From Anaerolineae bacterium (GTDB lineage Bacteria > Chloroflexota > Anaerolineae > UBA1429), in contig SKLG01000588.1 of NCBI GenBank assembly GCA_007123335.1, positions 1 through 6,352 of the forward strand: a stretch of DNA of 6,352 bases. The letters run 5' to 3'. The position numbers and the translations under genes are program-made. The notes under the pieces were generated by a model. The model was not told the origin of the DNA and made no database searches. It saw only the letters and a list, made by a program, of their open reading frames with translations. Below are positions 1-5,257 of this stretch, in pieces. Each line of letters begins with the position of its first letter. Position 1 is the first letter of the stretch.

Positions 1-165
1 CGCGCCCACGCCGGGCTCTAGCTCGTCCCAGGCGATCTTGGCCGCGATGCCCATGCCGCCGAGAAACTGGGGCACATACTCGGCGGTGTCCATCGTCGAG
101 ACCTTGCCCGTCGAGAGATCGACGCGCAGGAGCCTGCCGGTCCAACCGTATAGCGAGGTCATCAT
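1..165 (-). CDS. aor: Aldehyde:ferredoxin oxidoreductase, N-terminal fragment (window edge)
   Basis: These are the first 55 codons of a gene that leaves the window. The product begins MMTSLYGWTGRLLRVDLS and continues through FLGGMGIAAKIAWDELEPG. This is the typical start of the tungsten/molybdopterin aldehyde ferredoxin oxidoreductase (AOR) family, whose N-terminal domain helps bind the bis-pterin cofactor. Known members oxidise aldehydes to acids, or run the reverse reaction, with ferredoxin. The substrate cannot be told from this fragment, and the Fe-S cysteines and cofactor motifs lie outside the window. Two ATG codons stand in a row. The first overlaps the stop of the upstream ferredoxin gene as ATGA, with GAGAGG five bases before it, so translational coupling is likely. 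The second ATG is equally possible. Family assignment is strong; the subfamily is open. Confidence 0.92.
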   Translation of the reverse strand, partial: MMTSLYGWTGRLLRVDLSTGKVSTMDTAEYVPQFLGGMGIAAKIAWDELEPGVGA

Positions 166-680
166 CGACGCCTCTCTTCTGCGGGCACAAAGATGAGCGC
201 CTGGCCAGGACACACCTCCACGCAGATGGGGCCTTCGGGGCGGCCGCTGCACAAATCGCATTTGAAATAGATACGCTTGCGCCCCACCGATCTGTAGGCG
301 ATGACGCTGCGCTCGGGGGTCAGCGGGCAGGCGCGGATGCAGGCGCCGCAGCCGCGACAGGTCTCGGCGTCGATGACCCGCGCGCCGGTCTCCTCATCGA
401 TATAGATGGATGGCTCCTCCCAGCGATCGACGCAGGCATAGTAGCAGGCGGGGAAATCGCACTGCTTGCACACGCGAATGTCGGGAAGGCCGGGCACAAA
501 GTCGTCGAAATCGATCTGGATGCGCGATAGCGCGGGGTTGCACTCGCCCTCGTGATAGAGCGAGCAGGCCACCTCACACTCACGACAGGTGAGGCATTTG
601 GTGACATCGACTTGGACGACGCCCGAGCGCTGGGGTTTGGGCGGCGCCTGGGAAGCGCGAGATTCGGCTGTAGCTGCCAA
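162..680 (-). CDS. Four-[4Fe-4S] ferredoxin subunit, partner of the aldehyde oxidoreductase
   Basis: A 172-residue iron-sulfur protein of the DmsB/HycB/AorA-like type. Sixteen cysteines fall in four groups: C29-x2-C32-x2-C35-x3-C39, C71-x2-C74-x4-C79-x3-C83, C108-x2-C111-x2-C114-x3-C118, and C141-x2-C144-x8-C153-x3-C157. That is enough for four [4Fe-4S] clusters; C47 is extra. No signal peptide or Tat motif is visible, so it should be cytoplasmic. It lies directly upstream of the AOR gene with a 4-bp overlap. In characterised AOR complexes such as AorABC of Aromatoleum a similar small subunit carries electrons to or from the catalytic subunit, and I infer the same role here. The start codon is TTG, chosen because AGGGAG lies about 8 bases upstream and an in-frame stop closes the frame just before it. 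The first 20 residues are a polar, Pro-rich lead-in. Confidence 0.93.
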   Translation of the reverse strand: MAATAESRASQAPPKPQRSGVVQVDVTKCLTCRECEVACSLYHEGECNPALSRIQIDFDDFVPGLPDIRVCKQCDFPACYYACVDRWEEPSIYIDEETGARVIDAETCRGCGACIRACPLTPERSVIAYRSVGRKRIYFKCDLCSGRPEGPICVEVCPGQALIFVPAEERRR

Positions 681-726
681 GATGGTCTCCCTTCAGATTG
701 CCATGATCCATGAATACAACCAAAGC

Positions 727-754
727 GGGGCGGGTGGCTTGCCCACCTCGCCCC
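727..754. other. Hairpin in the leader of the ferredoxin-AOR operon
   Basis: GGGGCG-GGTGG (727-737) pairs with CCACC-T-CGCCCC (743-754), giving 11 pairs with one bulged base and a 5-base loop. On the minus strand it would fall in the 5' untranslated leader, about 45 bases before the TTG start. No clear T-run follows it in that direction, so a simple attenuator is not supported. It may affect RNA stability or translation. Confidence 0.4.
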
Positions 755-775
755 TTGAATATCGGGACGGGCTAT

Positions 776-803
776 ACTATAAGACGGTTTGCGCGGCGCG
801 CAA
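776..803 (-). promoter_or_regulatory. Putative sigma70-type promoter of the ferredoxin-AOR operon
   Basis: On the minus strand TATAGT (776-781) is a good -10 candidate. TTGCGC (798-803) is a weak -35 with a 16-bp spacer. Transcription would start near 769-770. The match is only moderate, but the region is the one AT-richer patch in the gap, and its -35/spacer is covered by a perfect palindrome, as is common for regulated promoters. Inference from motif alone. Confidence 0.45.
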
Positions 804-804
804 A
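788..804. promoter_or_regulatory. Perfect 17-bp palindrome, likely operator
   Basis: TTTGCGCGGCGCGCAAA is an exact inverted repeat of 8 + 1 + 8 bases. It covers the -35 and part of the spacer of the putative promoter of the ferredoxin-AOR operon. This is where a dimeric repressor would block polymerase. I do not recognise the regulator, and none is encoded in the window. A cruciform or RNA hairpin role is less likely because the site lies upstream of the predicted transcription start. Confidence 0.5.
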
Positions 805-823
805 ACAACCGAGGCAACCCGCT

Positions 824-848
824 CAAAAGCGGACGCGACATATCCGCT
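824..848 (-). terminator. Weak candidate terminator after the small membrane protein gene
   Basis: Read on the minus strand, AGCGGA (848-843) pairs with TCCGCT (833-828) across a 9-base loop and is followed by TTTG. The stem is only six pairs and the T-run is short. A third copy of the AGCGG sequence (823-819) gives a competing second hairpin. It lies just after the stop of the gene ending at 850, the right place for a terminator, but the signal is weak. Confidence 0.3.
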
Positions 849-849
849 C

Positions 850-1104
850 TCACGGGCTAGGCGAGGGGCTGGCCGGCGGCTGCTTCTGCGGCGGCGCGGG
901 GGTGACGGGGGATATGCCGACCTCGGGCGTGGGCGTCGGCGTCCACGTCGGGATGACGATGGGCGTCACCGGCGTCGGCATGATCGGCTCGGGCTGACGC
1001 GGCGGAATGAGGATGGCCACCGAGCCGCACACCATGCTGGCGACGACAATGACGCTCAAAATCCAGAAAAAGATCTGTTGTCGAGATCGCTTTGGTCGCC
1101 GCAT
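850..1104 (-). CDS. Small single-pass membrane protein with Pro/Thr-rich tail
   Basis: An 84-residue protein of unknown function. The chosen ATG follows GGGGAG with a 7-base gap. A TTG 15 codons further upstream (1147-1149) would give 99 residues but has no good ribosome site. The N-terminus MRRPKRSRQQ is strongly basic. Residues about 11-33 form one hydrophobic helix, a signal anchor or uncleaved signal peptide, so the rest should lie outside the membrane. That part is almost all Pro, Thr, Ser and Val with a PTPTPE stretch and a PSPSPSP-like end; no folded domain is apparent. It lies 69 bp downstream of the TPR gene on the same strand. It shares with that gene the MRRPK start, the following helix and a PTPTP segment, so it looks like the same anchor module without the TPR domain. 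It may be a cell-envelope spacer protein or a degraded relative. Confidence 0.65.
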   Translation of the reverse strand: MRRPKRSRQQIFFWILSVIVVASMVCGSVAILIPPRQPEPIMPTPVTPIVIPTWTPTPTPEVGISPVTPAPPQKQPPASPSPSP

Positions 1105-1154
1105 GATCGGTCTCCCCACATCCTCGATATGCTCATGACGCCGCGCCAAAAGGT

Positions 1155-1166
1155 CGTGCGCGCACG
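1155..1166. repeat. 12-bp palindrome between the TPR gene and the small membrane protein gene
   Basis: CGTGCGCGCACG is its own reverse complement and lies in the 69-bp gap just after the TPR stop codon. On the minus strand it is followed by ACCTTTT, so it could act as a very weak terminator or processing hairpin. It could also be chance in GC-rich DNA. Confidence 0.3.
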
Positions 1167-1173
1167 CTCGTCT

Positions 1174-2298
1174 TTACTGGGCCTGACAGTAGGCCATCCC
1201 CTGCTGGGCCACCGTCGAATTGGGGTTCAAGGCCAACGATTCCTCAAACCACGGGATCGCCTCGTCGCACCGGCCGGTGTAAGCATAGGCAAAGCCCAGG
1301 ATATAGCACAGATCCTCGGTGTGCGCCCCCAACTCGATGGCCCTATGCAGGTTGGGGATGGCCTCTTCATAGTTGCGCCGCACGTAATAGGTGGTGCCCA
1401 AACGACCGTAGGCCATGGCATATTCGGGGTCCACCTCGATGGCCTTGCGGAACTGGGTCATGGCCAGCTCGTGCATCTGCTGCACATAGTAGGTCAAGCC
1501 CAGTTGATCATAGGCATACGGGTCGCGCGGATCGACCTCGATGGCCCGCTGAAAGCTCCGGTTAGCCGCGTCCATGTTCCCCAATACGCGATAGTTGCGC
1601 CCCAGATCGTGGTAGATGAACGCCAGGTTGGGGTTCATCTCCAGCGCCGACTCGTACTCATAGATGGCGTCCTGGTAGCGGCCGGTCATCTCGTACACAT
1701 GACCCAGGTTGCGGCGCACAAAGGGGTTGGCCCCGTCAAGCTCTACGGCTCTTTCGATCGCCGCCCGAGCGTCGCCCACCCGGCCATAGTCGCCATAGGC
1801 CTCGGCCAAAAAGGCGTGCCCCATGGCATAGTCAGGATCGAGCCTGGTCGCTTTGAGACAGGCCTCAATCGCCTCGGCAATCTGGCCGTTCCAATCGAGG
1901 GCTTTGCACAGGATGGCCTGGTTCTCGGCCGACTCGGCGTTGAGTTCGACGGCGCGGCGCGCCAGGTCCACCGCCTCGATACCCCGGCGGCGCAGGGTCA
2001 TGACCAGCGCCCAGCGGGCAAAGGCGACATCGAGGCTCGGGTCGACCTCGGTGGCACGGCGATACTCGGCGATGGCGTCGTCGTATCGGCCCTCGGCGAA
2101 AAAGTGATCCCCTACCCCCACCCGCTCCATAGGGCTGATCTCGGTGGGCGTGGGGGTGGGCAGCGGCCCCATCACCGTCTCCACGATGGCCGTCTGCCAG
2201 GTAAACAAATACCAGCCGACGACCATGGCGATCACGACACAAAAGAACCAGGGCCAAAAGGATCCCTTTTTCGGGCGGCGCATGGGCTGAAGATACAT
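1174..2298 (-). CDS. Membrane-anchored protein with nine tetratricopeptide repeats
   Basis: A 374-residue protein when started at the ATG at 2298. The N-terminus is MYLQPMRRPKKG, then one membrane helix at about residues 13-33, then a PLPTPTPTE linker near 45-53. From about residue 57 to 361 come nine consecutive 34-residue TPR units, many ending in the AIEVDP or AVELN pattern, with a short capping helix at the C-terminus. The basic residues before the helix predict that the TPR solenoid lies outside the cytoplasmic membrane. TPR solenoids bind peptides or hold protein complexes together; no enzyme domain is present and the partner is unknown. The start is uncertain. An ATG at 2283 (MRRPKK) matches the neighbouring gene's N-terminus, a GTG at 2346 is also in frame, and none has a strong Shine-Dalgarno. 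A good promoter lies about 90 bp upstream. Confidence 0.85.
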   Translation of the reverse strand: MYLQPMRRPKKGSFWPWFFCVVIAMVVGWYLFTWQTAIVETVMGPLPTPTPTEISPMERVGVGDHFFAEGRYDDAIAEYRRATEVDPSLDVAFARWALVMTLRRRGIEAVDLARRAVELNAESAENQAILCKALDWNGQIAEAIEACLKATRLDPDYAMGHAFLAEAYGDYGRVGDARAAIERAVELDGANPFVRRNLGHVYEMTGRYQDAIYEYESALEMNPNLAFIYHDLGRNYRVLGNMDAANRSFQRAIEVDPRDPYAYDQLGLTYYVQQMHELAMTQFRKAIEVDPEYAMAYGRLGTTYYVRRNYEEAIPNLHRAIELGAHTEDLCYILGFAYAYTGRCDEAIPWFEESLALNPNSTVAQQGMAYCQAQ

Positions 2299-2387
2299 GG
2301 CTGTCGGGCTTTTTTCCCGCCTCTCGATCGCGCTGCCAGAGCACACGCCCTGGGATCAAATATCGACAAGCACCCTCTGAAATACCG

Positions 2388-2415
2388 ATTATAGCATGGG
2401 CCATACGATGGGCAA
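2388..2415 (-). promoter_or_regulatory. Promoter of the TPR gene (minus strand)
   Basis: On the minus strand the -10 is a perfect TATAAT (2388-2393), preceded by TGC, which makes an extended -10. The -35 is TTGCCC (2410-2415) with a 16-bp spacer. A short inverted repeat, CCAT-ACG-ATGG (2401-2411), lies in the spacer and could be an operator half-site. Transcription would start near 2381, leaving a leader of about 80 nt. This is one of the two best promoters in the window. Confidence 0.7.
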
Positions 2416-2417
2416 AC

Positions 2418-2446
2418 TTTTCAGCGCGTTGCTTGTTCGCTATAAT
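2418..2446 (+). promoter_or_regulatory. Promoter of the plus-strand gene cluster
   Basis: TTTTCA (2418-2423) and a perfect TATAAT (2441-2446) are separated by 17 bp, a good sigma70-type match. The start of transcription should be near 2453. Its -35 lies two bases from the -35 of the divergent TPR promoter, so the two promoters are back to back and could share a regulator or compete for polymerase. Confidence 0.7.
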
Positions 2447-2452
2447 GGGTCC

Positions 2453-2587
2453 ATGCAGTCCAATCGGCTGCATATAGCACAGCAGGGTGGCGCGGGAACC
2501 GGATCGAGCCACAGAACGTTCAGGGGCTAGAGTGTCGGGCCATATGCTCGTTTCGTGTGCGGTGCCATCATCGGCGGAGGCTGAACC
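2453..2587 (+). other. 5' leader of the zinc-ribbon gene, no gene seen
   Basis: About 135 nt lie between the predicted transcription start and the GTG start codon. Only short pairings are visible, such as GTGGC with GCCAC around 2487-2512. No riboswitch family is recognised. The end holds the Shine-Dalgarno GGAGG (2576-2580), seven bases before GTG, and this decides the start of the next gene. Confidence 0.4.
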
Positions 2588-3922
2588 GTGATCACGTGTC
2601 GCAAGTGTAATCAGACGATACAGGGCAAAGCGCTCTTTTGCCCCAATTGTGGGAACAAGCTGGAGCAGGCGCAAACGTCGTCCCCCGAGCGATATCAAGA
2701 TCCCTTTGTCCTCGGTCAGGAGAGCGAAAGCAGAGGCTGCGGGCTGAGTCTCGCCGTCTTGATGGTCGCCGTGGTGGTCATGGTGGCCATCCTGGGGCTG
2801 GCCTTTGCCGCCTACTACTATGGCATGCAGGATCGCGCCCAGGCGACGCGCACCGCCGCCCAGGAGCACTATGTCAAGGGCGCCGCCTATGTCGAACAGG
2901 GCGAGTACGAGCTGGCCATCGCCGAGCTGGAGCTGACGCTGCAACTGGACCCCCACCATCCACAGGCGCTCCAGTCGCTCAACGAGGCGCGACAACGGAT
3001 CGAGGTGCGCCCCACGCCCACCCGTGAGCTGGAGGTAGAGACCAAGGCCGCCATGATGCAGGAGCTGCGCGGCGCCTATGCGGCCGAGGATTGGCAGCGG
3101 GTGTACGACTATGCCGACCGCCTGCTGGCGCTGGACCCCACCTATGAGCGCAGCGAGGTGGACATGATGCTGTTCAATGCCTTTTATCGTAGCGGGCTGC
3201 AATTCGTCGAGCAGGGCCAGCTCAAGGAGGCGGTGCGCCTCTTTGACCGCGCGCTGGCGTTGCAGCCGGATCATGTCCAGGTCATGCGCGCCCAGCAGTT
3301 GGCCACCCTGTACATGACGGCCATGGGCTATTGGAACGCCGACTGGTCCAGGGCGGTAGAGACGCTGCAAGAGCTCTACCGTCTATCCCCCGACTATTTG
3401 GACACGCGACAGCAGCTCAAACAGGCGTTGGTGAGCCACGGCGATCTGTTGGCACGCCAGGGCGATGGCTGCGCGGCCATCGAGCAGTACACCCAGGCGC
3501 TGCAATTCGGCGGAGACGCCGCCATAGAGGAGAAATACGCCCAGGCCCAAGAGCTGTGCAGCGAGCAGCCCCCCGACGGTGAAACAACCGTCGACGCCGA
3601 CGGCACACCATGGCCCGTGGGTCCGTCGGGTGTATATGTCGGGCGGTTGGTGGAGCAAACGAACGTCGACCACTCGGCGATCTTGATCCGCGGCAGGGTG
3701 CTGGATAGCAGCGGCAGGGGCGTCGCGGGCACCCAGGTCCGGATCCAGGCCTGGGATTGGTCGGCCATCGCCGTGACCGATGGCAACGGCCAGTTCGCCT
3801 TTGACGGGCTGACCAACCCGGTGAACTATACCCTGAGCCTGGTGCAGTTGCCCAGCCAGTCGGTGGAGGCCCCCGGCGAGCGGGGCATGATCACCTGGGT
3901 GAACTTTGAGCAGGCGCGCTGA
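2588..3922 (+). CDS. Zinc-ribbon, membrane helix, TPR and Ig-like domain protein
   Basis: A 444-residue multidomain protein. It opens with a zinc ribbon (C4-x2-C7 and C18-P-N-C21-G) of the kind found at the start of many bacterial membrane proteins. A strongly hydrophobic helix follows at about 52-77. Four to five TPR-like units lie at about 88-122, 152-185, 197-231, 236-270 and 282-308, with an RPTPTRE break near 141-147. The end, about 365-442, reads as a small beta-sandwich of the carboxypeptidase-regulatory/CnaB type (IRGRVLDSSGRGVAGTQV, then TDGNGQFAFDGL). The zinc ribbon should be cytoplasmic, and the TPR and beta-sandwich outside. The GTG start follows GGAGG by 7 bases. It is probably the first gene of the plus-strand cluster. 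The product could sense or scaffold envelope proteins, but no specific role can be assigned. Confidence 0.85.
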   Translation: MITCRKCNQTIQGKALFCPNCGNKLEQAQTSSPERYQDPFVLGQESESRGCGLSLAVLMVAVVVMVAILGLAFAAYYYGMQDRAQATRTAAQEHYVKGAAYVEQGEYELAIAELELTLQLDPHHPQALQSLNEARQRIEVRPTPTRELEVETKAAMMQELRGAYAAEDWQRVYDYADRLLALDPTYERSEVDMMLFNAFYRSGLQFVEQGQLKEAVRLFDRALALQPDHVQVMRAQQLATLYMTAMGYWNADWSRAVETLQELYRLSPDYLDTRQQLKQALVSHGDLLARQGDGCAAIEQYTQALQFGGDAAIEEKYAQAQELCSEQPPDGETTVDADGTPWPVGPSGVYVGRLVEQTNVDHSAILIRGRVLDSSGRGVAGTQVRIQAWDWSAIAVTDGNGQFAFDGLTNPVNYTLSLVQLPSQSVEAPGERGMITWVNFEQAR

Positions 3923-3974
3923 TCCCAGGCGCCAGACCGCCCTACCCGCACGACCAGAGAAGGAGCAGTACGCC

Positions 3975-4286
3975 ATGACCGACGATCGGCAACAACGGGC
4001 CACGCGGATCAACATCGAGGTCCCCGAGGACCTCGATGCGACCTATGCCAATTTCGCCGTGATCACCCATTCCCCTTCCGAGATCATCATCGACTTTAGC
4101 CGCGTGCTGCCTAATTCGGCCAAGAACAAGGTCCAGGCGCGCATCGTGATGACGCCGATGAACGCCAAGTCGCTCCTGCAGGCGTTGGGCACCAACCTGG
4201 AGCGCTTTGAGGAGCGCTTTGGCGAGATCAAGGTGCCCACCGACGCCGGGGGGAGCGAGGGCACGCCCATGGGTTTTGTCCATTAA
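3975..4286 (+). CDS. DUF3467 family protein
   Basis: A 103-residue soluble protein. The central part reads YANFAVITHSPSEIIIDFSR, VLPNSAKNKVQARIVMTP and AKSLLQALGTNLERFEERFG. These are the hallmarks of the DUF3467 family, small proteins of unknown function widespread in bacteria and archaea. The length is normal for the family. The ATG is chosen because AAGGAG lies nine bases upstream; the frame extends 23 codons further up without a better start. It lies 52 bp after the zinc-ribbon gene and 15 bp before the translin gene, so it is most likely cotranscribed with both. No membrane helix or cysteine is present. The acidic, helical C-terminal half could mediate protein contacts. Confidence 0.9.
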   Translation: MTDDRQQRATRINIEVPEDLDATYANFAVITHSPSEIIIDFSRVLPNSAKNKVQARIVMTPMNAKSLLQALGTNLERFEERFGEIKVPTDAGGSEGTPMGFVH

Positions 4287-4301
4287 AGGGAGGGTAACAC
4301 G

Positions 4302-4949
4302 GTGGAGCAACTGGACGCCATCATCGAGCGTATCCAGGGCGAACTGGGCCGCAAGAACACCATCCGCGACCTGACCCTGGCCCGCTCGCGCGAGCTGATC
4401 CGCTATTGCGCCAACAGCATCCGCGCCACCCATCGCCACGAGTACGATCGCGCCGAGGAGCTGCTGCAAGAGGCCCGAGCCGCCGCCCAAACCATGTGCG
4501 ACGACGCTCGTCCCTACGCCGACGTCTACTATGCCGGCTATCTCCAGGACGCCATGAAGGAACTCGCCGAGGCGGGGATCACCCTGGCGCTGGTCAGCCG
4601 GCGGCCGCTGCCCGACCCCGACGTCTGGGGCGTCGAATACCCGGCCTACCTCAACGGCCTGGGCGAGGCGGTGGGCGAGATGCGGCGTTTCGCCCTCGAC
4701 TCGATCCGCCGCGGCGACACCGACGAGGCCGAGCGCCTGCTGGAGATCATGGACGAGGTTTATAGCCACCTGGTGACCATCGACTTTCCCGACGCCATGA
4801 CCGGCGGGCTGCGGCGCACCACCGACATGGTGCGCGGCGTCACCGAGCGGACCCGGGGCGACCTCACCACCGCCGTGCGCCAGGAAAAGCTCCAGGCCGC
4901 CCTGCAGGAGATGGAGGAGCGGCTGGCGGCGCGCCTGAACGATGCCTAG
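4302..4949 (+). CDS. Translin/TRAX family protein
   Basis: A 215-residue all-helical protein of the translin family (COG2178 type). Conserved features seen are SIRATHRHEYDRAEELLQEA (39-58), YYAGYLQDAMKELAEA (76-91), YPAYLNGLGEAVGEMRR (113-129), RRGD near 136-139, and the family signature DAMTGGLRRTTDMVRGVTERTRGDLT (164-189). Translin forms barrel-shaped oligomers that bind single-stranded RNA or DNA. TRAX adds RNase activity in the C3PO complex. E87 and E90 sit where TRAX has its catalytic glutamates, and D151 is a candidate third ligand, so this copy may be a TRAX-like RNase; that alignment is from memory. The GTG start follows an AGGG-rich Shine-Dalgarno by seven bases. The gene overlaps the next one by 8 bp. 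Bacterial members are sometimes mislabelled as haloacid dehalogenases; no HAD motif is present. Confidence 0.92.
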   Translation: MEQLDAIIERIQGELGRKNTIRDLTLARSRELIRYCANSIRATHRHEYDRAEELLQEARAAAQTMCDDARPYADVYYAGYLQDAMKELAEAGITLALVSRRPLPDPDVWGVEYPAYLNGLGEAVGEMRRFALDSIRRGDTDEAERLLEIMDEVYSHLVTIDFPDAMTGGLRRTTDMVRGVTERTRGDLTTAVRQEKLQAALQEMEERLAARLNDA

Positions 4950-5223
4950 CGACCCCGCCGCCCCCCTTGCCAGGCAGCAACGGCTCACCGCCAGCGAGGT
5001 GGGCCGCTACACCTATTGCGCCCGGGCCTGGTGGCTCCAGCGGGTCAAGGGGGAGGCGCCGCGCAACCGCGCCGCCCTGGAGCGGGGCACGCGCCGCCAT
5101 CAAGCCCATGCTGATTTGACACGGCAGGCAAACCGTGCAGTATGGTGGGTACGTTATCTGGCCCTGGCGGCCCTGATCCTGGCCGCTTGCCTGGCGCTCT
5201 CTTGGATCGCTCGGATGGGTTGA
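4942..5223 (+). CDS. Membrane-anchored Cas4-like N-terminal domain protein
   Basis: A 93-residue protein. Residues 15-35 (LTASEVGRYTYCARAWWLQRV) match the N-terminal helix of Cas4/Dna2-type nucleases, including the Y-C-x-R motif whose cysteine (C26) holds the Fe-S cluster in true Cas4. Residues 45-56 (ALERGTRRHQAH) carry the GxxxH motif that supplies a metal-binding histidine (H53) in the RecB-like active site. The rest of the nuclease fold is missing. Instead a membrane helix follows at about 68-90, then three residues and the stop. On its own it cannot be a nuclease. The missing part appears to be encoded at 5971 onward. The ATG overlaps the translin stop by 8 bp with no strong Shine-Dalgarno, so translation is probably coupled. 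It could also be a truncated Cas4 relic. Confidence 0.75.
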   Translation: MPSDPAAPLARQQRLTASEVGRYTYCARAWWLQRVKGEAPRNRAALERGTRRHQAHADLTRQANRAVWWVRYLALAALILAACLALSWIARMG

Positions 5224-5257
5224 GTCGCATCGATAGTGGCATGGAATAGTCAACCTT
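5224..5257 (+). promoter_or_regulatory. Short gap before the L,D-transpeptidase, possible leaderless promoter
   Basis: No Shine-Dalgarno is present before the ATG at 5258. AATAGT (5245-5250) lies seven bases upstream and TTGAGT (5220-5225) lies 19 bp further back. A start of transcription at or next to the ATG would give a leaderless message. The boxes are weak matches and this is only a suggestion. Confidence 0.25.

Larger units (their letters stand above)
681..849 (-). promoter_or_regulatory. Leader and control region of the ferredoxin-AOR operon
   Basis: This 169-bp stretch has no convincing gene. On the minus strand it holds, in order: a possible terminator of the preceding gene (824-848), a 17-bp palindrome (788-804), a likely -10 box (776-781), a leader hairpin (727-754) and the Shine-Dalgarno of the ferredoxin gene (AGGGAG, about 688-693). 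The elements that can be placed exactly are listed separately. Their order fits an independently transcribed and regulated ferredoxin-AOR operon, with a 5' leader of roughly 85-90 nt. Confidence 0.6.

Noticed and set aside
589..2394. A 601-codon open frame on the plus strand
   Set aside because: It lies antisense to three well-supported minus-strand genes (ferredoxin, small membrane protein, nine-repeat TPR). Its translation is low-complexity Arg/Gly/His-rich without family motifs. It is a by-product of GC-rich codon use.
2482..2505. T-box-like string AGGGTGGCGCGGGAACCGG in the leader of the zinc-ribbon gene
   Set aside because: It resembles the T-box antiterminator (AGGGTGGNACCGCG) but lacks the ACC needed for the conserved bulge. 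No specifier stem or terminator is visible, and the downstream gene is not an amino-acid gene.
2587..2596. 10-bp palindrome CGTGATCACG over the GTG start codon
   Set aside because: It is short, partly fixed by coding constraints, and has no supporting second site, so chance is the simplest explanation.
1865..3370. A 501-codon open frame on the minus strand
   Set aside because: It crosses the divergent promoters and overlaps two TPR genes in the wrong frame, and its product has no recognisable domain.
3942..4988. A 348-codon open frame on the minus strand
   Set aside because: It is antisense to the DUF3467 and translin genes, both of which have clear family signatures.
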